A model generated the notes under the pieces. The model did no database searches. It was not told the DNA's origin and worked only from the letters and a program-made list of their open reading frames with translations. From the NCBI RefSeq assembly GCF_001427825.1, contig NZ_LMGT01000001.1:550063-614062 (forward strand): a DNA stretch of 64,000 nt, in the 5' to 3' direction. Of the stretch, positions 25,732 to 34,555 are shown piece by piece. The position numbers and the translations under genes were made by a program. How positions within the stretch are numbered: position 1 is the stretch's first letter; each line of letters starts with the position of its first letter. This DNA is from Brevundimonas sp. Root608. Lineage in GTDB: Bacteria; Pseudomonadota; Alphaproteobacteria; Caulobacterales; Caulobacteraceae.

Positions 25732-26286
25732 ATGACCAGAAAGATCATCGTCGGCGTCGCCGTGGCGGCCCTCTGCGCATTCGTGCTCGCCTGGGCCGCG
25801 TCGCCCATTCTGGCGGCCAAGGCCCTGATCAATGCGGCCAAGGCCGGAGACTCGCGCAAGATCGAACAACTGGTCGACTTCCCCTCGCTGCGCGCCAGCC
25901 TGAAGGATGAGCTGAACGATGAGCTGATCGCGCGCATGCGACGCGACCCGCGGGTGGTGGAAAGCGGGCTGGGCGGGCTGGGCATGATGCTGGCGCCCAT
26001 GCTGCTGTCAGGCGCGGTGGACACCCTGGTCACGCCCGAGGTGGTGGCGGACATGGTCATGACGGCCGAGGCGCCCGATCCGACGAAGCCGGGCGACCCG
26101 AACCCCGCCGACGAGCGGGATGGCAACGACATCCACCAGTCCTGGGGCTATCGCAGCCTGAATGAATTCGCCGTCACCCTGACCGACCGCGACCGGCCCG
26201 ACGACCATCTGGCGCTGATCCTGCAGCGGCGCGGCCTGTTCGACTGGAAGCTGGCCGCGGTGGACCTGCAGAGCGCGCCGGCCTAG
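25732..26286 (+). CDS. DUF2939 family protein (second of two)
   Basis: 184 residues. N-terminal signal/anchor ([20 protein letters not shown]), then [20 protein letters not shown], which is collinear with the first copy (AIRSAADANDVAGLSRLIDF), and the closing [18 protein letters not shown], collinear with FTFERRGPFEWKLVHIGL. It holds a middle segment (about 60-110, [20 protein letters not shown]) that the first copy lacks. Its stop overlaps the alaS stop codon by four bases (convergent). Confidence 0.8.
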   Translation: MTRKIIVGVAVAALCAFVLAWAASPILAAKALINAAKAGDSRKIEQLVDFPSLRASLKDELNDELIARMRRDPRVVESGLGGLGMMLAPMLLSGAVDTLVTPEVVADMVMTAEAPDPTKPGDPNPADERDGNDIHQSWGYRSLNEFAVTLTDRDRPDDHLALILQRRGLFDWKLAAVDLQSAPA

Positions 26287-28958
26287 GGGGCCAGCGCCGC
26301 CCGCACCGCCGCCAGGCCGGCCTCGGCCTTCGATCCGTCGGGCGCGCCGCCCTGGGCGAAGTCGGCCTTTCCGCCCGCGCCCTGTCCTCCCATGGCGATG
26401 ACCGCGGCCCGCGCCAGATCGGCGGCGTTGACCGTGCCCGTCATGTCCGAGGTCACGGCGACGGTGACCGCCGCCTTGCCGTCGGTGAGCCCGATCAGTG
26501 CGACGACGCCCGAACCCACCTGTTTGCGGAAGTCCTCGGCCACGCCGCGCAGACCCTTGCCATCGACGCCGTCCAGGACCCGGGCGATCAGCTTGACGCC
26601 GTTGATCTCTTCCGGCGCGGCGTTGGCGGCGGCGCCGCCGCCGCCGAGGGCCAGCTGCTTCTTCAGGTCCGCGACCTGCTTCTCCAGAGCGCGGCGGTCG
26701 GCGGTCAGGGCCTCGACCCGGGCCGGGACGTCGGCGACCTGGACCTTGAACGACTGGGCGAGCGACTTCGCGACGCCGGCCTGGCCCAGCAGATACTGGC
26801 GGGCGGCCTCGCCGGTCAGGGCCTCGATGCGGCGCACGCCGGCGGCGATGCCGGTCTCGGAGGTGATCTTGAACAGGGCGATATCGCCGGTGCGGGCCAC
26901 GTGGGTGCCGCCGCACAGCTCGACCGAATACGGTTTGTCAGCCTCGACAAGGTCGCGGCCGAGGGTCAGGACGCGGACCTCGTCGCCGTATTTCTCGCCG
27001 AACAGGGCCACCGCGCCGGCGGCGATGGCTTCCTGCGGACCCATCATCTTCGTTTCGGCGGGCAGGTTCTGGCGGATGACCGCGTTCACCTCATCCTCCA
27101 TCCGGGCCAGCTCGTCCTCGGTGACCGGGGCGTTGTGGCTGAAGTCGAAGCGCAGGCGTTCGGCATCGACCATCTGGCCCTTCTGGGCCACGTGGCCGCC
27201 CAGAACATTGGCCAGGGCCTTGTGCAGCAGGTGGGCGGCCGAGTGGTTGGCGCGGGTGGTCAGGCGGGCGTCCGGCGCGGCGCGGAGCCGGGCCCGGGCG
27301 CCGACGGCCAGCGTGCCGGAGGTCACCTCGATGCGGTGGGCGAACAGGTCGCCGGCGTGCTTCTGGACGTCCAGCACCGTGGCCGAGGCCTGCTGGCCGT
27401 GGGCGTCGGTCCATTCGATCTCGCCACGATCGCCGGCCTGGCCGCCGCCCTCGCCATAGAAGGGGGTCTGGTCGAACAGGACCTCGGCGGTTTCGCCGGC
27501 CGCCAGTTCGTCGACCGAGGCGCCGTCGCGCACGATGGCCAGGACCTCGCCCGAACCCTCGACGGCGTCATAGCCGGTGAAGACGGTGGGCCCGAGGCGA
27601 TCGCGCAGGGCCAGCCATTCGCCGGTCGAGGCGGTCTGGCCCGAGCCGGTCCAGTGTTCGCGCGAGCGGCTGCGCTGCTCGTTCATGGCCGCGTCGAAGG
27701 CGTCGGTGTCGACGGTGAAGCCGCGGCGGCGCGCCTCGTCCTGGGTCAGGTCGAGCGGAAAGCCGTAGGTGTCGTACAGGGTGAAGGCCGTCTGGCCCGA
27801 CAGGACGCCGCCCTCGCCGAGGTCGCGCGACGCGTCCTCCAGCAGGCCCATGCCGCGGCCCAGGGTGGTGCGGAAGCGGATCTCTTCCTGCTTCAGGGTG
27901 TCGGTGATGAAGGCCTCGGCTCGGCGCAGCTCGGGATAGGCCTCGCCCATCTCGGCGACGAGGGTCGGCACGAGGCGGTGCATCAGGGGATCGGCGGCGC
28001 CCAGCAGGTGGGCGTGGCGCATGGCGCGGCGCATGATCCGGCGCAGGACGTAGCCGCGGCCCTCGTTCGAGGGCGTGACGCCGTCGGCGATCAGGAAGGA
28101 CGAGCTGCGCAGGTGGTCGGCGATGACGCGGTGGCTGGGGGTGCGGTCGCCCTCGGCCCGGGTGTTGGTGGCATCTTCGGAAGCCGCGATCAGGGTGCGG
28201 AACAGGTCGGTCTCGTAGTTGGAATGGACGCCCTGCAGCACGGCGGCGATGCGCTCGAGGCCCATGCCGGTGTCGATGGACGGCTTGGGCAGCAGGGTGC
28301 GGCTGCCGTCGGCGGCCTGTTCGAACTGCATGAAGACGTTGTTCCAGATCTCGACGAACCGGTCCCCGTCCTCGTCCGGCGAGCCGGGAGGGCCGCCGGG
28401 GATGTGGTCGCCGTGGTCCCAGAAGATTTCGGTGCAGGGGCCGCAGGGGCCGGTGTCGCCCATGGACCAGAAATTGTCGGAGCCGGCGATGCGGACGATC
28501 TTCGATTCCGGCAGGCCGGCGATCTTCTTCCACAGGTCGAAGGCCTCGTCGTCGTCGATGTAGACGGTGACCATCAGGCGGTCGGCGTCGAGGCCGAATT
28601 CCTTCGTGCACAGGTTCCACGCCATCTCGATGGCGTGTTCCTTGAAATAGTCGCCGAAGGAGAAATTCCCCAGCATTTCGAAGAAGGTGTGGTGGCGGGC
28701 GGTGTAGCCGACGTTGTCCAGATCGTTGTGCTTGCCGCCGGCGCGAACGCATTTCTGCGAGCTGGCGGCGCGCTTGTACGGGGGCGTGGCCGCGCCGGTG
28801 AAGAAGTCCTTGAACGGCACCATGCCCGCGTTGACGAACAGCAGGGTCGGGTCGTTCTGCGGCACCAGGGGCGCGGAGGCGACCTTCTCGTGACCGTCGG
28901 CCGCGAAATAGTCGAGGAAGGTCGAGCGGATCTGGTTGAGGCTGGACGAACGGGTCAT
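26283..28958 (-). CDS. alaS: alanyl-tRNA synthetase
   Basis: 891 residues, normal length. Class II catalytic core at the N-terminus ([50 protein letters not shown]), tRNA-recognition region (about 250-470), editing domain with [11 protein letters not shown] and [11 protein letters not shown] (zinc ligands and deacylation of Ser/Gly-tRNA), and a C-terminal Gly-rich oligomerisation domain (GGGGAAANA near 750). It charges tRNA-Ala in the cytoplasm. It lies between the DUF2939 pair and a small membrane gene, with recA upstream on the same strand; recA-alaS proximity is usual in bacteria. Confidence 0.98.
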   Translation of the reverse strand: MTRSSSLNQIRSTFLDYFAADGHEKVASAPLVPQNDPTLLFVNAGMVPFKDFFTGAATPPYKRAASSQKCVRAGGKHNDLDNVGYTARHHTFFEMLGNFSFGDYFKEHAIEMAWNLCTKEFGLDADRLMVTVYIDDDEAFDLWKKIAGLPESKIVRIAGSDNFWSMGDTGPCGPCTEIFWDHGDHIPGGPPGSPDEDGDRFVEIWNNVFMQFEQAADGSRTLLPKPSIDTGMGLERIAAVLQGVHSNYETDLFRTLIAASEDATNTRAEGDRTPSHRVIADHLRSSSFLIADGVTPSNEGRGYVLRRIMRRAMRHAHLLGAADPLMHRLVPTLVAEMGEAYPELRRAEAFITDTLKQEEIRFRTTLGRGMGLLEDASRDLGEGGVLSGQTAFTLYDTYGFPLDLTQDEARRRGFTVDTDAFDAAMNEQRSRSREHWTGSGQTASTGEWLALRDRLGPTVFTGYDAVEGSGEVLAIVRDGASVDELAAGETAEVLFDQTPFYGEGGGQAGDRGEIEWTDAHGQQASATVLDVQKHAGDLFAHRIEVTSGTLAVGARARLRAAPDARLTTRANHSAAHLLHKALANVLGGHVAQKGQMVDAERLRFDFSHNAPVTEDELARMEDEVNAVIRQNLPAETKMMGPQEAIAAGAVALFGEKYGDEVRVLTLGRDLVEADKPYSVELCGGTHVARTGDIALFKITSETGIAAGVRRIEALTGEAARQYLLGQAGVAKSLAQSFKVQVADVPARVEALTADRRALEKQVADLKKQLALGGGGAAANAAPEEINGVKLIARVLDGVDGKGLRGVAEDFRKQVGSGVVALIGLTDGKAAVTVAVTSDMTGTVNAADLARAAVIAMGGQGAGGKADFAQGGAPDGSKAEAGLAAVRAALAP

Positions 28959-29056
28959 GGGCGTGCGCGGTCAATCGGGGAGGCGGAGGGAAGGCGCGTC
29001 ATATAGGGGTTTCGGCCCCAATGCATCACCCGCGCGTGACCACGCGCGAGGCCTGC

Positions 29057-29527
29057 TCAGGCCGGCGGGCCGCGCAGCAGCCGGGCGGCCGTGAGCGACA
29101 TGGCCACGCCGAAGAAGGCGTGCGCCATCAGGCCGAGGGCGATGATGTCGGCGGGCGGCGGGGCCGGGCGCGGGGGCGACAGCGACAGGGGCACGACGAT
29201 GGCATCCATCACCCCGTAGACGGTCACGCCGAACAGCAGGCCTGACAGCACGGGCCGGCGCAGGGCCACCGGGGCCTGGAGGGCGGCGGCGACGAAGATG
29301 GCGGCGAAGATGACGGCGAGGACGAAGTGGGCGGCGAGGCCGATGGCCGCGGTGGTCCGGCCCCCGCTGAAGGCCTCCGCGCCGAGCAGGCCGCTGGCCA
29401 CCGACTGCAGGATCCGCATCGGCGGGGCGGGGCGGTAGATGACGAAGGCCGTCAGGATGTCGGCCGCGCCGCCGGCCAAGCCGGCAAGGAGGACGGCGCG
29501 CGCCAGGGCACCCGGTCTGGTGGTCAT
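29057..29527 (-). CDS. small multi-pass membrane protein, unknown function
   Basis: 156 residues with four predicted membrane helices (about 8-28, 58-82, 92-112, 128-148). The first helix carries [15 protein letters not shown], which recalls membrane proteins of the DUF1440/YagU type, but I would not name it on that alone. Pro-rich loop [11 protein letters not shown] between helices 3 and 4. It lies between recA and alaS on the same strand, with about 200 bases to recA and a terminator in that gap. Confidence 0.65.
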   Translation of the reverse strand: MTTRPGALARAVLLAGLAGGAADILTAFVIYRPAPPMRILQSVASGLLGAEAFSGGRTTAAIGLAAHFVLAVIFAAIFVAAALQAPVALRRPVLSGLLFGVTVYGVMDAIVVPLSLSPPRPAPPPADIIALGLMAHAFFGVAMSLTAARLLRGPPA

Positions 29528-29702
29528 GATGCGCGGTCCTCCCGGCGCGTATGGTTACGCCTGGCCGGCGGGCCCGCAAGAAAAAAGGCCGCCCGACCCG
29601 GGTGGGGGTCGAGCGGCCGCTCCGTCCGGCCCGGCCCGGCGGGGTCGGTGGCGGGTCGGCGGACCCGGCCGGAGAAGGTTCGGATGAGACTCCATGGACT
29701 TC

Positions 29703-29739
29703 AAAAAAAAGGCGTCTCATGAGTCTCATGAGTCTCGCC
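29703..29739 (-). terminator. recA terminator built from CTCATGAGA repeats
   Basis: Read on the minus strand from four bases past the recA stop: GGCG-AGA, two CTCATGAG units separated by one A, then A-CGCC and eight T. Outer GGCG/CGCC and inner CTCATG/CATGAG pair, giving a stem followed by the T-run. The 9-mer is the one found in triplicate at 14164-14190. Confidence 0.8.
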
Positions 29740-29743
29740 AGGA

Positions 29744-30847
29744 TCAGCCCTCGAGGTCCTGGCCCTCGTCGGGTTCGGGCGTGCCCAGCAGCTCCTCGGC
29801 GATCTTGGTGGTCGAGGCGCGCACGGCCTTTTCGATCGAGTCGGCGATGTCGGGATTGGCCTTGAGGAAGGCGCGCACATTCTCGCGGCCCTGGCCGATG
29901 CGCTGGCTGTCGTAGGAGAACCAGCTGCCCGACTTCTCGACGATCCCGGCCTTGACGCCCAGGTCGATGATCTCGCCCAGCTTGGAGATGCCCTCGCCGT
30001 ACATGATGTCGAAGATGACCTCGCGGAACGGCGGGGCGACCTTGTTCTTGACCACCTTCACCCGGGTGGTGTTGCCGACGACCTCGTCGCGGTCCTTGAT
30101 CGCGCCGGTGCGGCGGATGTCGAGGCGTACCGAGGCGTAGAATTTCAGCGCATTGCCGCCCGTCGTCGTCTCCGGCGAGCCGTACATGACGCCGATCTTG
30201 TGGCGGATCTGGTTGATGAACAGGACGATGCACTGCGACTTGTTGATCGAGGCGGTCAGCTTGCGCAGCGCCTGGCTCATCAGACGGGCCTGCAGGCCGG
30301 GCAGGCTGTCGCCCATCTCGCCCTCGATCTCTGCGCGCGGGGTCAGGGCGGCGACGGAGTCGACGACCACGATGTCCACGGCGCCCGAGCGCACCAGGGT
30401 GTCGACGATCTCGAGCGCCTGTTCGCCGGTGTCGGGCTGGGACACCAGCAGGTCGTCGAGATTGACGCCCAGCTTCTGGGCGTAGCCCGGATCGAGCGCG
30501 TGTTCGGCGTCGACGAAGGCGGCGGTGCCGCCGGCCTTCTGGATCTCGGCCACGGTGTGCAGGGCGAGCGTCGTCTTGCCCGAGCTTTCCGGCCCGAACA
30601 CCTCGATCACCCGGCCGCGCGGCAGGCCGCCGATGCCCAACGCCATGTCGAGGCCCAGCGAGCCGGTCGAGACGGACGGAATCTCCGCCACCACCCCGCC
30701 CTTGCCGAGCTTCATCACCGAGCCCTTGCCGAAGGCGCGGTCGATCTGGGCGATCGCCGCCTCCAGGGCCCTTTGCTTGTCGCCGTCGTCCCGGGTCACC
30801 AATTTCAGATTCGCCTGTGCCGCCACCTTGCCGCTCTCCCTTGCCAT
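29744..30847 (-). CDS. recA: recombinase RecA
   Basis: 367 residues. Walker [13 protein letters not shown], Walker [10 protein letters not shown], the QALRKLT and [22 protein letters not shown]1/L2 regions and the acidic tail [10 protein letters not shown] are all present. It forms filaments on single-stranded DNA, drives strand exchange and triggers LexA self-cleavage. The start MARESGK is chosen because family conservation begins soon after; the frame continues 80 codons upstream, but that part spans the promoter. A promoter with an overlapping LexA-like site lies 73-109 bases upstream, and a strong terminator follows. Confidence 0.98.
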   Translation of the reverse strand: MARESGKVAAQANLKLVTRDDGDKQRALEAAIAQIDRAFGKGSVMKLGKGGVVAEIPSVSTGSLGLDMALGIGGLPRGRVIEVFGPESSGKTTLALHTVAEIQKAGGTAAFVDAEHALDPGYAQKLGVNLDDLLVSQPDTGEQALEIVDTLVRSGAVDIVVVDSVAALTPRAEIEGEMGDSLPGLQARLMSQALRKLTASINKSQCIVLFINQIRHKIGVMYGSPETTTGGNALKFYASVRLDIRRTGAIKDRDEVVGNTTRVKVVKNKVAPPFREVIFDIMYGEGISKLGEIIDLGVKAGIVEKSGSWFSYDSQRIGQGRENVRAFLKANPDIADSIEKAVRASTTKIAEELLGTPEPDEGQDLEG

Positions 30848-30919
30848 GATTCCCAACTGGTACCCGGGGGAGAGGCCCGCCTTCGGTCCGATGACCGTGA
30901 CCCACTCCCTGTGAGCGGC

Positions 30920-30956
30920 AATATGTGCACGGTTTGTTCCGGTTGCCAATATGTTC
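30920..30956 (-). promoter_or_regulatory. recA promoter with candidate LexA site
   Basis: On the minus strand, -35 TTGGCA (30949-30944) and -10 CATATT (30925-30920) are 18 bases apart. Overlapping the -35 is GAAC-N7-CAAC (30956-30942), one base off the alphaproteobacterial LexA consensus GAAC-N7-GAAC. The placement suits SOS repression of recA. Confidence 0.55.
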
Positions 30957-31056
30957 TTTTTGGAATGGCGGAGAGGTACGTCCAAATTTGACGTATCGGG
31001 GCGGGCCTGACGGTGCGCCCGGTCATATTCGCTTGGCTGGCCGGAACCACGACGTT

Positions 31057-31455
31057 CTACCGGCGGGTCTCGTTCTGACGTCCCCATCTGTCGAAGATCT
31101 CAACTCGTCCGCGGAGCATCACCGTGCCCAGGCTCGCGCCGACCGGAAACAGATAGACGCCTCGGGCGTCGGGCCTGACACGCCGCCCATCAACAGCGAG
31201 CGTCAACTGCCTGTCTGGCGGGCAGGTCTGTCGGGGAGAGCAGGCTGTCGAAACCGTGTATTCACCCCGCTCGACCCTCACCCGCGCCGAGAAACGGCCT
31301 TCACGATCCGTGGTCGCGACCACCGATGCCGAGCCACCGGGATTCTTCCCCAGTTTGACATCGACTCCGTCGATCGGTTCGCCCGGGTTGATCGCCGCCC
31401 CCGAGGTCGCCAAGGCGAGGCCGATGAGGGCGACAAGTCTGAGTTTCGATGTCAT
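31057..31455 (-). CDS. secreted protein with carboxypeptidase-regulatory-like domain
   Basis: 132 residues from ATG at 31455. Signal peptide [17 protein letters not shown], then one beta-sandwich-like repeat of the carboxypeptidase regulatory type (GVDVKLG... [22 protein letters not shown]), a Cys pair in [10 protein letters not shown] and a closing strand [11 protein letters not shown]. The same TD-x-x-G-x-F..G-x-Y core occurs in the 31762 and 33279 products across the divergent gap, so they are probably related. Function unknown. Confidence 0.65.
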   Translation of the reverse strand: MTSKLRLVALIGLALATSGAAINPGEPIDGVDVKLGKNPGGSASVVATTDREGRFSARVRVERGEYTVSTACSPRQTCPPDRQLTLAVDGRRVRPDARGVYLFPVGASLGTVMLRGRVEIFDRWGRQNETRR

Positions 31456-31761
31456 GCCGGGTTTCCCGCAAGGCCATGTCGGCCGCCGTTCGCGGTCAGA
31501 CAACGCTGGTCACCGAGAGGCCTCGCTGTCAATGCGGCCTGTGATCCATGCGCGAGCTCCCTGAGCCGGCGGGCCTTCAGGTCAGACTCGACGAGCGCCG
31601 TCCCCAGGCCTGGATCAGCGTTCCGCCCGGATCTCCAGACGACGACTGTCGCTGAAACCGTGCTCCGGGTCCTGACAAATTCAAGTCGCATTGACAGCCA
31701 AGCTCAACCGTGACCAGCCTGAGAAACCGCCGATATTCAAGCGGCTGTCGGAACTGCCATC
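31456..31761. promoter_or_regulatory. divergent intergenic region of the secreted-protein cluster
   Basis: 306 bases between the starts of the minus-strand secreted protein and the plus-strand five-gene cluster. A TTGACA hexamer at about 31691 faces the plus-strand genes, but no matching -10 is convincing. A reverse frame here is open without coding character. No hairpin or repeat stands out. Confidence 0.4.
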
Positions 31762-32376
31762 ATGACATCGCGAGTGGGTCTGATCGGGCTGGCCAGTCTG
31801 GTGGGCCTGGCGTTGTCGACATCCGCCAGCGCTCAAACGACGCGAGGCGCCGGCGGCTATATCTTCACGGACATCGTGATTTCCTCCATGCGCGGGGGGC
31901 GCACAGTCGCCACCACCCGCACCGACGGGCAGGGCGGCTTCCGGTTCGAAATGCCCGCGGGCGACTACGACATCTGTCTCGACGGACCCGGCCTCAGGTC
32001 GGCGATCGGCCGCTCTGGCGGCGGTCAGGATGAGAATCACATCATCGGGGTCCTGATCGGACTGCTGCTGCCGGCGGTCCAGACCGCACAGGCTGAGCGA
32101 CAACTGACTCTTGGCGGCGCCGCCCCGGGGCCGGGACGGGACGGGGGCCGCGGCCCGTCGCCGGCCGCTCGCGACCTGTGCTTCCCCTACACCGCCGGTC
32201 CGGTCGACAGCGCGCGCGCCGGGGTTCACGTGGAGCCCGGCGATATGAACGGCGACGGCCGCCCGGACCGCCGGGTCGATCCGCGGATTCCGCCGCCGGA
32301 CGCCCGGGCGGCCCCGGCGCGCGCCGCCCCCCTCCCGACCGTGGCCATCACCGGCTCGATCCGCCTGGTGCGATGA
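31762..32376 (+). CDS. secreted protein with carboxypeptidase-regulatory-like domain (cluster gene 1)
   Basis: 204 residues. Signal peptide (LIGLASLVGLALSTSASA), then a beta-sandwich-like segment (FTDIVISSMRGG, RTDGQGGFRFEMPAGDYDIC), a hydrophobic stretch (HIIGVLIGLLLPAVQTAQAE, about 94-113) and a Pro/Arg-rich tail with DMNGDGRPDRRVDP, a calcium-loop-like sequence. Function unknown. Its stop overlaps the start of the CsgG-like gene (ATGA), indicating coupled translation and a shared task. Confidence 0.65.
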   Translation: MTSRVGLIGLASLVGLALSTSASAQTTRGAGGYIFTDIVISSMRGGRTVATTRTDGQGGFRFEMPAGDYDICLDGPGLRSAIGRSGGGQDENHIIGVLIGLLLPAVQTAQAERQLTLGGAAPGPGRDGGRGPSPAARDLCFPYTAGPVDSARAGVHVEPGDMNGDGRPDRRVDPRIPPPDARAAPARAAPLPTVAITGSIRLVR

Positions 32377-33266
32377 GCATGACCGACCTGACCCTGAACC
32401 GCCGACGGATGCTGACAAGCGCGACCCTGGTCCTGGTCGCCGGCGCCGCCGCTCCGGTGGAGGCCCGGTCCCAGAACCGCGCGACCTTTGACGGGTTGAG
32501 AAAGACCATCGCGGTCGACCTGTTTCAGGCCACAGAGTCCGTCGGCGGTTCGGTCACCGCCGTCGGCATGACCGCCATGCTGACCCAGGCCCTGGTCGAG
32601 GACGGGCGTTTCCTGGTGGTGGAGGGGTCCGGCGAGGGGATCGCGCCAAGCGCCATCGTGCGTGCGACCGTGACCAAGTATGAAGCGGCGGCGGGCGGCG
32701 GCGGCATGAGCATCAGCGGCGGCCCGTTGGGCGGCCTGCTGGGCGGCCGGGCGAGCACCCGCAGCCAGACCGCGGTGATGGAGATCGCGCTGCGCCTGAT
32801 CGACGCCGCCACGGGCCAGGTCGTCTCGACCTCCAGCGCCCAGGGCCGCGCCTCGTCGCGCACCTCGGAGGCTGGATTGGTCGACAACTGGGGCGGCGCG
32901 CGCCTGGGCGGCGAGATCTTCCGCGCCACCCCCATCGGCCAGGCGGGCCAGGACGCCATCATGAAGGCCGTGGATCAGATCGCCGGGGGAATGCGCGATG
33001 TGGAATGGTCGGCGCTGGTGGTCGATGCCGCCGAGAACGGCGTCTATCTGAACGCCGGCGCCGACCGCAACGTCCAGTCCGGCCTGACGCTGAGCGTCTG
33101 GCGACCTGGCCGCACCCTGACCGATCCCGGCACCGGCGAGGTGCTGGACGTCGAAATGGCCCGCATCGGACGGGTTCGGGTCGAGACAGTGCGCCCCCGA
33201 CTGTCGACCGCCAGCGTCGTCGATGGCGAGCCGCCGATCCGCGGCGACGTGCTGAAAGCGGATTAA
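32373..33266 (+). CDS. CsgG/HfaB-like exported protein without lipobox (cluster gene 2)
   Basis: 297 residues. Tat-like N-terminus NRRRMLTSATLVLVAGAAA with no Cys, then the CsgG fold pattern: KTIAVDLFQAT (first strand), VGMTAMLTQALVEDGRFLVVEG, ATVTKYEAA, a Gly-rich loop (GGGGMSISGGPLGGLLGG), MEIALRLIDAATGQVVST, and AIMKAVDQIAGGMRDVEW near the C-terminus. CsgG forms the outer-membrane curli pore, and HfaB is the Caulobacter holdfast relative. Both are lipoproteins, whereas this one seems not to be, so it may be a periplasmic derivative. It is flanked by secreted proteins with 4-base overlap and 12-base gap. Confidence 0.75.
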   Translation: MSMTDLTLNRRRMLTSATLVLVAGAAAPVEARSQNRATFDGLRKTIAVDLFQATESVGGSVTAVGMTAMLTQALVEDGRFLVVEGSGEGIAPSAIVRATVTKYEAAAGGGGMSISGGPLGGLLGGRASTRSQTAVMEIALRLIDAATGQVVSTSSAQGRASSRTSEAGLVDNWGGARLGGEIFRATPIGQAGQDAIMKAVDQIAGGMRDVEWSALVVDAAENGVYLNAGADRNVQSGLTLSVWRPGRTLTDPGTGEVLDVEMARIGRVRVETVRPRLSTASVVDGEPPIRGDVLKAD

Positions 33267-33278
33267 CAGCCTCGAGAG

Positions 33279-33935
33279 ATGACCATGACCGTCAGACCTG
33301 TCGCCATCGCCGCCATCGGCCTGTTCCTCGCGGGGTTCGGGCAAGCCACGCCGGGCACGCCGATCCAGGGCATACCCATCGGCCTAGAGGGCGAGCCCGA
33401 GTGGCTCGCCGCCCCCGTCCAGACCGACGCCCGGGGTGAGGTCATCTTCTCCGTCGGACCCGGCCGCTATTCAGTCTTCCTGACCAATCCCACGGCGCCG
33501 GCGGTCGTGACCGTCACGCCCGTCAATGACGCGCCGTCGATGACCTCCGCGCCGATCAGGCCCGGCCGGGGGAGGGTCTACGCCGTCGATCCTGCAGGCC
33601 GTCGGCTGATGACCGTGGTTGCCCGCGGCGGCGGTCGCGTCCGCGTCACCGTCACAGAGGCCGACCCGCGCACCATCGTCACCAGCCTATCAACCGGCGG
33701 CCAATCGGGTTCAGAGACCGAAGACGCGCGGGCGACCGCCAACCCATCCGGCGGACCCATCGACATCGAGTCGTGGTCATGGGGGCGGATCGATCGGGTG
33801 AATCCAGCCCAGGCATGCACGGCGCGACGGGGGGTTGTCGTCATGCATGAGGGCGTCCTGCAGTGCCGCCTGCCGGCGACGGCCCGCCGCGAGGAGGGCG
33901 GTTCGGCCCTGGGGGCAGTGTCGACCACGCGATAG
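33279..33935 (+). CDS. secreted protein with beta-sandwich domain and one two-Cys module (cluster gene 3)
   Basis: 218 residues. Signal peptide (PVAIAAIGLFLAGFGQA), a carboxypeptidase-regulatory-like domain (IQGIPIGLEG, QTDARGEVIFSVGPGRYSVF), a middle region with VYAVDPAGRRLMTVVARGGG, and at about residues 171-199 a 29-residue module (IDRVNPAQACTARRGVVV and on to QCRLP). The module recurs twice in the next protein. The cysteines of the module are 15 residues apart and likely form a disulphide loop. Start Met1 or Met3. Function unknown. Confidence 0.65.
   Translation: MTMTVRPVAIAAIGLFLAGFGQATPGTPIQGIPIGLEGEPEWLAAPVQTDARGEVIFSVGPGRYSVFLTNPTAPAVVTVTPVNDAPSMTSAPIRPGRGRVYAVDPAGRRLMTVVARGGGRVRVTVTEADPRTIVTSLSTGGQSGSETEDARATANPSGGPIDIESWSWGRIDRVNPAQACTARRGVVVMHEGVLQCRLPATARREEGGSALGAVSTTR
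33789..33875 (+). repeat. 29-codon two-cysteine module, copy 1
   Basis: Encodes I-D-x3-x3-A-C-x-ARRG-x-VV-x3-GV-x-QC-x-LP; 24 of 29 residues match copy 2. It lies near the C-terminus of cluster gene 3. Confidence 0.85.
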
Positions 33936-33997
33936 ACACGACCGAGCCCCGCCGACGGTTCGCCCGTCCCAATGACCGTAACAAGGAACTGAACACC

Positions 33998-34549
33998 ATG
34001 AGGAAAGCAGCGATCATCCTGGCCGGCGCGGCCATATTCGACCTCGGCCTCGTCGTCGTATCGGTCCAGGCCCAGGAAGGCCTGCGTCCGTCTCCAGGGA
34101 CCGTCGGCACGGCGCCCGGAACGACCTCGAACCGGGATCACATCGATCAGGACGCCCAGCTCACGGCCTGCGCCACCGGCAAACATATTCCGGAGGCCCC
34201 ACTGAGCGCATGTCGGGCCGCCCCGCCGGAGTCATCGGGCCCTGCCGGTCAGACGAGATCCGTCGACATGTTCCTCAAGATCGACCGGGTGAACAGCGTC
34301 CAGGCCTGCACGGCCCGGCGCGGCGAGGTCGTCAGGCATGAAGGCGTCCAGCAGTGCCGCCTGCCGGCGCCGGGTGACCTCGACATCCACAAACAGGGTG
34401 TCGCGTTGAACTTTACGAAGATCGACATCGACTACACGGCTCGCGCCTGCATCGCCCGGCGGGGCGAGGTCGTCACACGGGATGGCGTTCAGCAGTGCGC
34501 CCTGCCGGCCGAACCCGGAAACAGCGGTGCGAGTCCCCGCCGGCGATAG
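33998..34549 (+). CDS. secreted protein with two two-Cys modules (cluster gene 4)
   Basis: 183 residues. Signal peptide (AAIILAGAAIFDLGLVVVSVQA), a short variable region with two Cys (LTACATG, LSACRAA), then two 29-residue modules at about 95-123 and 142-170, each with C-x15-C, ARRGEVV and GVQQC. The modules are 18/29 identical to each other. Nothing outside them is recognised. It lies 62 bases after cluster gene 3 and 6 bases before the YkgJ-like gene. Probably periplasmic or surface-exposed, with disulphide loops; function unknown. Confidence 0.65.
   Translation: MRKAAIILAGAAIFDLGLVVVSVQAQEGLRPSPGTVGTAPGTTSNRDHIDQDAQLTACATGKHIPEAPLSACRAAPPESSGPAGQTRSVDMFLKIDRVNSVQACTARRGEVVRHEGVQQCRLPAPGDLDIHKQGVALNFTKIDIDYTARACIARRGEVVTRDGVQQCALPAEPGNSGASPRRR
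34280..34366 (+). repeat. 29-codon two-cysteine module, copy 2
   Basis: Encodes IDRVNSVQACTARRGEVV through QCRLP; it is close to copy 1 at DNA level as well, indicating recent duplication. Confidence 0.85.
34421..34507 (+). repeat. 29-codon two-cysteine module, copy 3
   Basis: Encodes IDIDYTARACIARRGEVV through QCALP; the most diverged copy, with the same length and C-x15-C spacing. Confidence 0.85.
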
Positions 34550-34555
34550 TGGCCG

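Noticed and set aside
31452..31691. Minus-strand 79-codon ORF in the divergent gap
   Set aside because: No SD and no coding character; it covers the likely promoter region.
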